Positions 60,470 to 64,000 of a stretch of 64,000 nucleotides of DNA are shown here, piece by piece. The DNA is taken from assembly GCF_004000765.1 (NCBI RefSeq), contig NZ_BILW01000010.1, positions 62,001-126,000 of the forward strand. The letters run 5' to 3'. Source of the stretch: Paenibacillus chondroitinus NBRC 15376. GTDB taxonomy: Bacteria > Bacillota > Bacilli > Paenibacillales > NBRC-103111. Both the position numbers and the translations under genes were made by a program. A model generated the notes under the pieces. The model did no database searches. It was not told the DNA's origin and saw nothing but the letters and a program-made list of their open reading frames with translations. Numbering within the stretch: the first letter of the stretch is position 1; each line of letters starts with the position of its first letter.

Positions 60470-61957
60470 TTACTGAGCCGCTCGCTCCGGAGTTAGCACA
60501 CTGGCGGTTGGCTCAGCCTGTGCAGGGCGAGTATCCGGTAACGGTACTGGCGCTGCCGTCGGCCTCTTCACATCTCGAGATTCAGGCACTGCCGTTACCT
60601 CACTCGCTTGTCGTGGTGAAGCAGGTACTTGTCTTGGACTCTCCGCTGCCTGTGCGGCCGCGGCATTTCGTCTTGCCTCCGTGACAGACGCTACCGGTGA
60701 AGGCTTCAACTCGTCCGTTCTTGTAACTGCTGCTGTAGGTCTAGCCTCTTCTGTGGTAACCGTTGGCGACGCAGTTGGTTTCACGGAGTCAACAGGTTTT
60801 GTATCAGCTGTTGTTTCCGTCTTTTTATCCGTATCCGTTGTCTCTGTACTCGTATTTGTATTCGTCGTATCTGTTGAGTTTGTATTATTTGTTGTGTCTG
60901 TCGTCTTTTGATCAATAGCCGGAGAGCTCGGTGGAGCTGAAGCTTGCTTATCCGTATTCGTCGCATTCGTCAATGAACATCCGCTAATGATCAAAACAGC
61001 AGCTAAGCCAACGAACGACCAACGGTATGAATTAAATTGAAACTGTTTAATCATGATAATTCTCCTTTTTAACTGTGACTTGCTGCCCGATAAATTAACA
61101 TTGCCAGGTACACTTACTGGACGTATATAGCTCTCTAATAATTGAATGAGCGTATATCCGTAACTGTCTCTTCCCGCCGGCTCAAGATAAGAAAGTGCTA
61201 ACGCGTCGCTTGCTATCTCCTGATCTTCACGCATGCGTTGATTCACGTACCAAAGTACAGGATTGAACCAGTGAATAATCAATAAAAATTGCATGATCCA
61301 ATTGATTCCAATATCATTCCGTTTGCAGTGGGCCAGTTCATGCAGAAAGATATGCCGCAGTTGTTCCTGGCTCAAGCTGTTAATCACCCTCTGCGGTATA
61401 ACTAACCGTGGTTTCCAAAATCCAAAAAGCGTGGGCATCGTCAATTGGTCCGATACGACTAAAGTGACGGGTTTATGTACCGACATGAGCTTTTGACATT
61501 GGGAGAACAACTGCAGGATGCCGGTGTCTGTCATCGGACTCGTTTCATTTGTTATTTTCTGCGCGAATCTACGGTTAATCACTAACGTGTATATGCCAAA
61601 TACGGCAATACCAAACAGCCATACATACATGGAATACCTGTACAAAATAGTACCTACGGAGTCCACAGCAGCCAACCTCTCTTGTGTTCCCATCTGAACC
61701 ACGGAATCGATTTCGTGAATGCCGCCAGAGTAAGATAGCCAATTGTAGATGCTTAAATCGCTTTCCAGGTCCCAAGGTAGAAGCAATCGCACTATGACCA
61801 ACAACCACATGAGATAGTGCCATCTAGGTTTTATCCGTTTATGCAGAATACGTTGGGTTAGCATGATCAACACGGCCGTAATGGCGGCCATTACCGATAC
61901 CGACAAAATCCACTCAAAAATACCTTTGAGAAGTTCATTGGTTTGGTTCACTTTCAC
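60470..61957 (-). CDS. M56 (BlaR1-type) membrane metallopeptidase with a low-complexity tail
   Basis: 495 aa. Membrane zinc protease of the BlaR1/MecR1 family: helices near 15-35, 48-62 and 107-127, HExxH site HELAH at 206-210, glutamate ligand region REDQEIASDALA. The last helix is about 313-330. The penicillin-binding sensor domain is absent; instead about 165 residues rich in Thr, Asn, Asp, then Pro, Ala, Ser follow (from ISGCSLTNATNT). GTG 61957 with aggaaagg upstream; GTG 61951 also possible. Likely cleaves the BlaI-like repressor on an extracytoplasmic cue other than beta-lactam. Confidence 0.9.
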   Translation of the reverse strand: MKVNQTNELLKGIFEWILSVSVMAAITAVLIMLTQRILHKRIKPRWHYLMWLLVIVRLLLPWDLESDLSIYNWLSYSGGIHEIDSVVQMGTQERLAAVDSVGTILYRYSMYVWLFGIAVFGIYTLVINRRFAQKITNETSPMTDTGILQLFSQCQKLMSVHKPVTLVVSDQLTMPTLFGFWKPRLVIPQRVINSLSQEQLRHIFLHELAHCKRNDIGINWIMQFLLIIHWFNPVLWYVNQRMREDQEIASDALALSYLEPAGRDSYGYTLIQLLESYIRPVSVPGNVNLSGSKSQLKRRIIMIKQFQFNSYRWSFVGLAAVLIISGCSLTNATNTDKQASAPPSSPAIDQKTTDTTNNTNSTDTTNTNTSTETTDTDKKTETTADTKPVDSVKPTASPTVTTEEARPTAAVTRTDELKPSPVASVTEARRNAAAAQAAESPRQVPASPRQASEVTAVPESRDVKRPTAAPVPLPDTRPAQAEPTASVLTPERAAQ

Positions 61958-62000
61958 CCTTTCCTTCCTGAAACCGCGCCGCCTGTTCTGGCATCGCTGT

Positions 62001-62375
62001 TTATTTGGATTTATTTTCGAGAAGTTGTTTTAGTTCTTTAATATCTTCCTCCGACAGCTGCTCCTCCTTCAAAAAGTTAACCAGCATCGGCTTAAAGGCA
62101 CCGCCATACATTCTTTTCAGAAAAGATTGCGTTTCTGACTTCACACATTCACCCTCAGAAACTAAAGGGAAATAGGCATACACTCTGTTTTCTTGCGTAA
62201 AAGACAACGCCTGCTTCTGCGTTAATCGGTTTAACAGGGTTCGAATCGTTTTCGGCTTCCAATCCGTCTGATCCTGCATAGCTTCAATCACTTCATTCGC
62301 CGTTCGTGGGGACTGGTTCCAGAGCACCTTCATTACTTCCCATTCAGCATCCGTAATATGTGGGACAGTTTTCAC
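62001..62375 (-). CDS. BlaI/MecI-family repressor
   Basis: 124 aa. Winged helix: ITDAEWEVMKVLWNQSPRTANEVIEAM, then WKPKTIRTLLNRLTQKQALSF; C-terminal dimerisation helices with LEENKSK-like tail. The protease cleavage region lies around QSFLKRMYGGAFKPML. GTG 62375 has aaggagg 9 nt upstream, unlike the longer ATG at 62417. Represses its own operon via the two dyads at 62400-62438. Confidence 0.92.
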   Translation of the reverse strand: MKTVPHITDAEWEVMKVLWNQSPRTANEVIEAMQDQTDWKPKTIRTLLNRLTQKQALSFTQENRVYAYFPLVSEGECVKSETQSFLKRMYGGAFKPMLVNFLKEEQLSEEDIKELKQLLENKSK

Positions 62376-62399
62376 ATTAGCTACCTCCTTTCCACTTGG

Positions 62400-62438
62400 A
62401 TTACAAATGTAATACACACTCAGTATTACATTTGTAAT
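62400..62438. promoter_or_regulatory. Twin BlaI-type operators
   Basis: ATTACA-AA-TGTAAT (62400-62413) and ATTACA-TT-TGTAAT (62425-62438), both perfect and reverse complements of each other. TACA/TGTA half-sites are the BlaI/MecI recognition core. Confidence 0.85.
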
Positions 62439-62477
62439 CCATACTTGTCAAGTTCAACGACTGAGTCATAAAATAGC

Positions 62478-62507
62478 AAAAAACCACCCTGCAGAAGGAT
62501 GGTTTTC
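62478..62507 (-). terminator. Terminator after the YdeI-like remnant
   Basis: On minus: AAAACCATCCT-TCTGC-AGGGTGGTTTTTT. Original gene end marker. Confidence 0.8.
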
Positions 62508-62511
62508 TTCT

Positions 62512-62741
62512 TTAATCGTTTAATCCCTTGCCTTCGAGAATTTTCGGCACATTTTTCTCTACCCGTGACTGTCGCGTTTTTGATTGTTTCGGCTCAGAAA
62601 AGTGAAGCAGATCATTTCTTTGCCGTCCGGGTGTTAAGGCTTCAAAAGCCAAAATACGATTCACCTCAACTCTATGTATTCTTCCTTCCAGGTTTTGGCC
62701 TTACTGATAAATTCGTCAACCTTAGGATTCGTTTTTGCCAT
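62512..62741 (-). pseudogene. Deleted YdeI/DUF1801-type gene
   Basis: ATG 62741 reads [20 protein letters not shown] and stops after 26 residues. In the shifted frame immediately behind, [20 protein letters not shown], then [20 protein letters not shown] and the stop at 62512 give the normal C-terminus of the same family. Intact homologues are about 190-200 aa, so the middle of about 120 residues is deleted and the ends are out of frame. Recognition rests on remembered family sequences. Confidence 0.82.
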
Positions 62742-62762
62742 GAAAGATCACCTCATCAAGCT

Positions 62763-63233
62763 TCAGTTATATGCATATTCTCCTTTGATGACGAAAAACG
62801 ACCCCCGAATTGTTCCAGCTAATTTAGACTTCTGCCTAGCGAACTTGAACTTCGGTTCTAGCTCTTTAGGTATCTCCATCCCCTCGGAAAGCTTAAAACC
62901 AACCGCCCGCTTCTTAGGGTCATCCACCGTGTACATGACATTGATTGACAGGCCATCCTCATAAAAAACATAGGTAAACTGAATATTTTCCACTTGAAAA
63001 TGTGAGGTTTCTAAGGGTTTGGCGGCAAACTCAATGTCACGTTCTTTTAAAACTTTGTTCACATAATCAAGGTTTTCCTGACTTTCACTGGCGGGTATAA
63101 CCTCGAATTCATGCTTGTATTTGTTCATAAAATAACGGGCTTCATTCGCGCGCAAACCGGCAAGCGCTTCTGCTACAGGTGAAGACTCTAAACCTACTGT
63201 AGATACATTTTTAAAATCAACGATATACGACAT
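62763..63233 (-). CDS. Conserved cytoplasmic protein of unknown function
   Basis: 156 aa, not recognised. Alternating strands and helices: YIVDFKNVSTVGLESSPVAEALAGL, a helix ANEARYFMNKYKHEF, and strands FTYVFYEDGLSINVMYTVDD. No signal peptide, no cysteine. ATG 63233 has gaggg upstream; the longer frame from 63290 has none. No helpful neighbour: between a dead gene and an MFS pump. Confidence 0.75.
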   Translation of the reverse strand: MSYIVDFKNVSTVGLESSPVAEALAGLRANEARYFMNKYKHEFEVIPASESQENLDYVNKVLKERDIEFAAKPLETSHFQVENIQFTYVFYEDGLSINVMYTVDDPKKRAVGFKLSEGMEIPKELEPKFKFARQKSKLAGTIRGSFFVIKGEYAYN

Positions 63234-63322
63234 TACCATCCCTCGTTTTCTATCAATATTTGATATGACTAGGATTCCATTTTTGTCCAAAAATTAAACA
63301 GCCCTGCTATTTCTATTATAGC

Positions 63323-63360
63323 AAAAAGTAGACCACCCTGAGGAAGGATGGCCTACTTTT
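63323..63360 (-). terminator. Terminator after the MFS gene
   Basis: AAAAGTAG-A-CCA-C-CCT ... AGG-A-TGG-C-CTACTTTT, 12 bases past the stop codon at 63372; T-rich on both sides. Confidence 0.8.
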
Positions 63361-63371
63361 CGTGTTTTGAT

Positions 63372-64000
63372 TTACTTGGCATAGACCATTCTCCCAGTGA
63401 TCATCAGCGTAGACAGTAGCGTAATAAGCGCAATGGATCCGACTATAAGAGAAAGCATCCATATTGCGAAGCTAAAGCCATAAATAGTGGAAGCCAAACC
63501 ACCGCCAAATGCGCTGGCTCCTTGGAACAGATAAGAGACGACAAAAACAGAAGATAAAAACTGCGCTTTGTTTTCAGGTGACGCGTACAAGTTGGCAAGG
63601 CCAATCCCGCCGGTTACAGAGAATCCATAACCAAGTCCTCCGATAATCGACGACGTTACGAATAGGATGAAAGAATGCATTTCCGACGCCATGACAAGAA
63701 GAATCAATGTCGAGCTTATCAGAAGCGTTCCGATACGAATTGAAGGCAGCGGACTCATTCGCCCTGCAATCGTAGCACCCACCGCAATTAGCAAACTCAA
63801 AATCGATAAGACCATACCGATCACAAGAATATCTTTCGTCCCAACGACATCGCGCGCAATTTGAGCCCCAAGAGATAAAAATATTCCTCCATAGGCAAAA
63901 CCGATTCCTACGGCCAAAGCTGCCAGGAGATAAATGCCCCATAGTCCTTTCGGTATCTTAATCCCCGCTGGTTTCCAGTTCGTTTTACGGCCAGATCGAG
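63372..64000 (-). CDS. MFS transporter, C-terminal half (gene continues past the window end)
   Basis: About 209 residues are visible: a cytoplasmic linker (KTNWKPAGIKIPKGLWG) and six helices of the second MFS half, e.g. GIGFAYGGIFLSLGAQIARD, GGLGYGFSVTGGIGLANLYA. An ATG-like start at 63917 is not real; the frame stays open to base 64000. The N-terminal half lies outside. Probably an efflux pump of the 12-helix type; substrate unknown. Confidence 0.85.
   Translation of the reverse strand, partial: RSGRKTNWKPAGIKIPKGLWGIYLLAALAVGIGFAYGGIFLSLGAQIARDVVGTKDILVIGMVLSILSLLIAVGATIAGRMSPLPSIRIGTLLISSTLILLVMASEMHSFILFVTSSIIGGLGYGFSVTGGIGLANLYASPENKAQFLSSVFVVSYLFQGASAFGGGLASTIYGFSFAIWMLSLIVGSIALITLLSTLMITGRMVYAK

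Overview
The window looks like chromosomal DNA of a spore-forming Gram-positive bacterium close to Paenibacillus. Evidence: a complete gerA-type germinant-receptor operon, strong GGAGG ribosome binding sites with frequent GTG and TTG starts, operators of the Bacillus type (Fur, LexA, BlaI-like, MhqR-like), long intrinsic terminators, carbohydrate-active enzymes with a dockerin-like domain, and intergenic families of short palindromes. No rRNA, tRNA, CRISPR array, insertion sequence or prophage was seen.

Layout. 0-9.7 kb: end of a fatty acid desaturase gene, then a two-component system directly upstream of a binding-protein-dependent ABC transporter (two paralogous anchored binding proteins, a fused permease, an ATPase), followed by about 1 kb of non-coding repeats. 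9.7-16.5 kb: PadR/MFS efflux pair, a GH88 plus heparinase II/III operon, a second MFS pump, and an array of five short repeats. 16.8-23.4 kb: a secreted Ig-repeat protein and a quinone-detoxification (mhq) regulon with its MarR repressor and visible operators. 23.6-32.5 kb: a heterodimeric ABC exporter, a secreted unknown, threonine synthase, a decayed gene, a membrane protein, an RlmN-like methylase and a VOC protein near a LexA box. 33.1-38.1 kb: divergent Fur-box-controlled siderophore/haem uptake genes and a ferredoxin reductase. 38.2-41.8 kb: a plasmid-type actin (ParM-like), an adaptor (ParR-like) and a double winged-helix protein, preceded by a strict 7-bp tandem array and rpoN. 41.9-46.9 kb: a sigma-54 circuit (aldehyde dehydrogenase plus DUF779, enhancer-binding protein, -24/-12 promoter, two dyads) and an aldo/keto reductase. 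46.9-51.8 kb: DUF4180, an epimerase-like protein and a chondroitinase ABC-like lyase with a structured leader. 51.8-58.2 kb: gerA operon and an MHYT-PAS-GGDEF-EAL protein. 58.3-64 kb: fused gene remnants, GNAT, two TM2 proteins, a BlaI/M56 pair, another deletion remnant and the end of an MFS pump.

How genes fit together. The PL8 lyase outside the cell and the cytoplasmic GH88 and heparinase II/III enzymes form a plausible glycosaminoglycan pathway split over two loci. The most unusual unit is the ParM/ParR/winged-helix operon with its centromere-like heptamer array, which resembles a plasmid segregation cassette living beside rpoN. Three separate gene remnants show internal or end deletions, suggesting ongoing decay by deletion.
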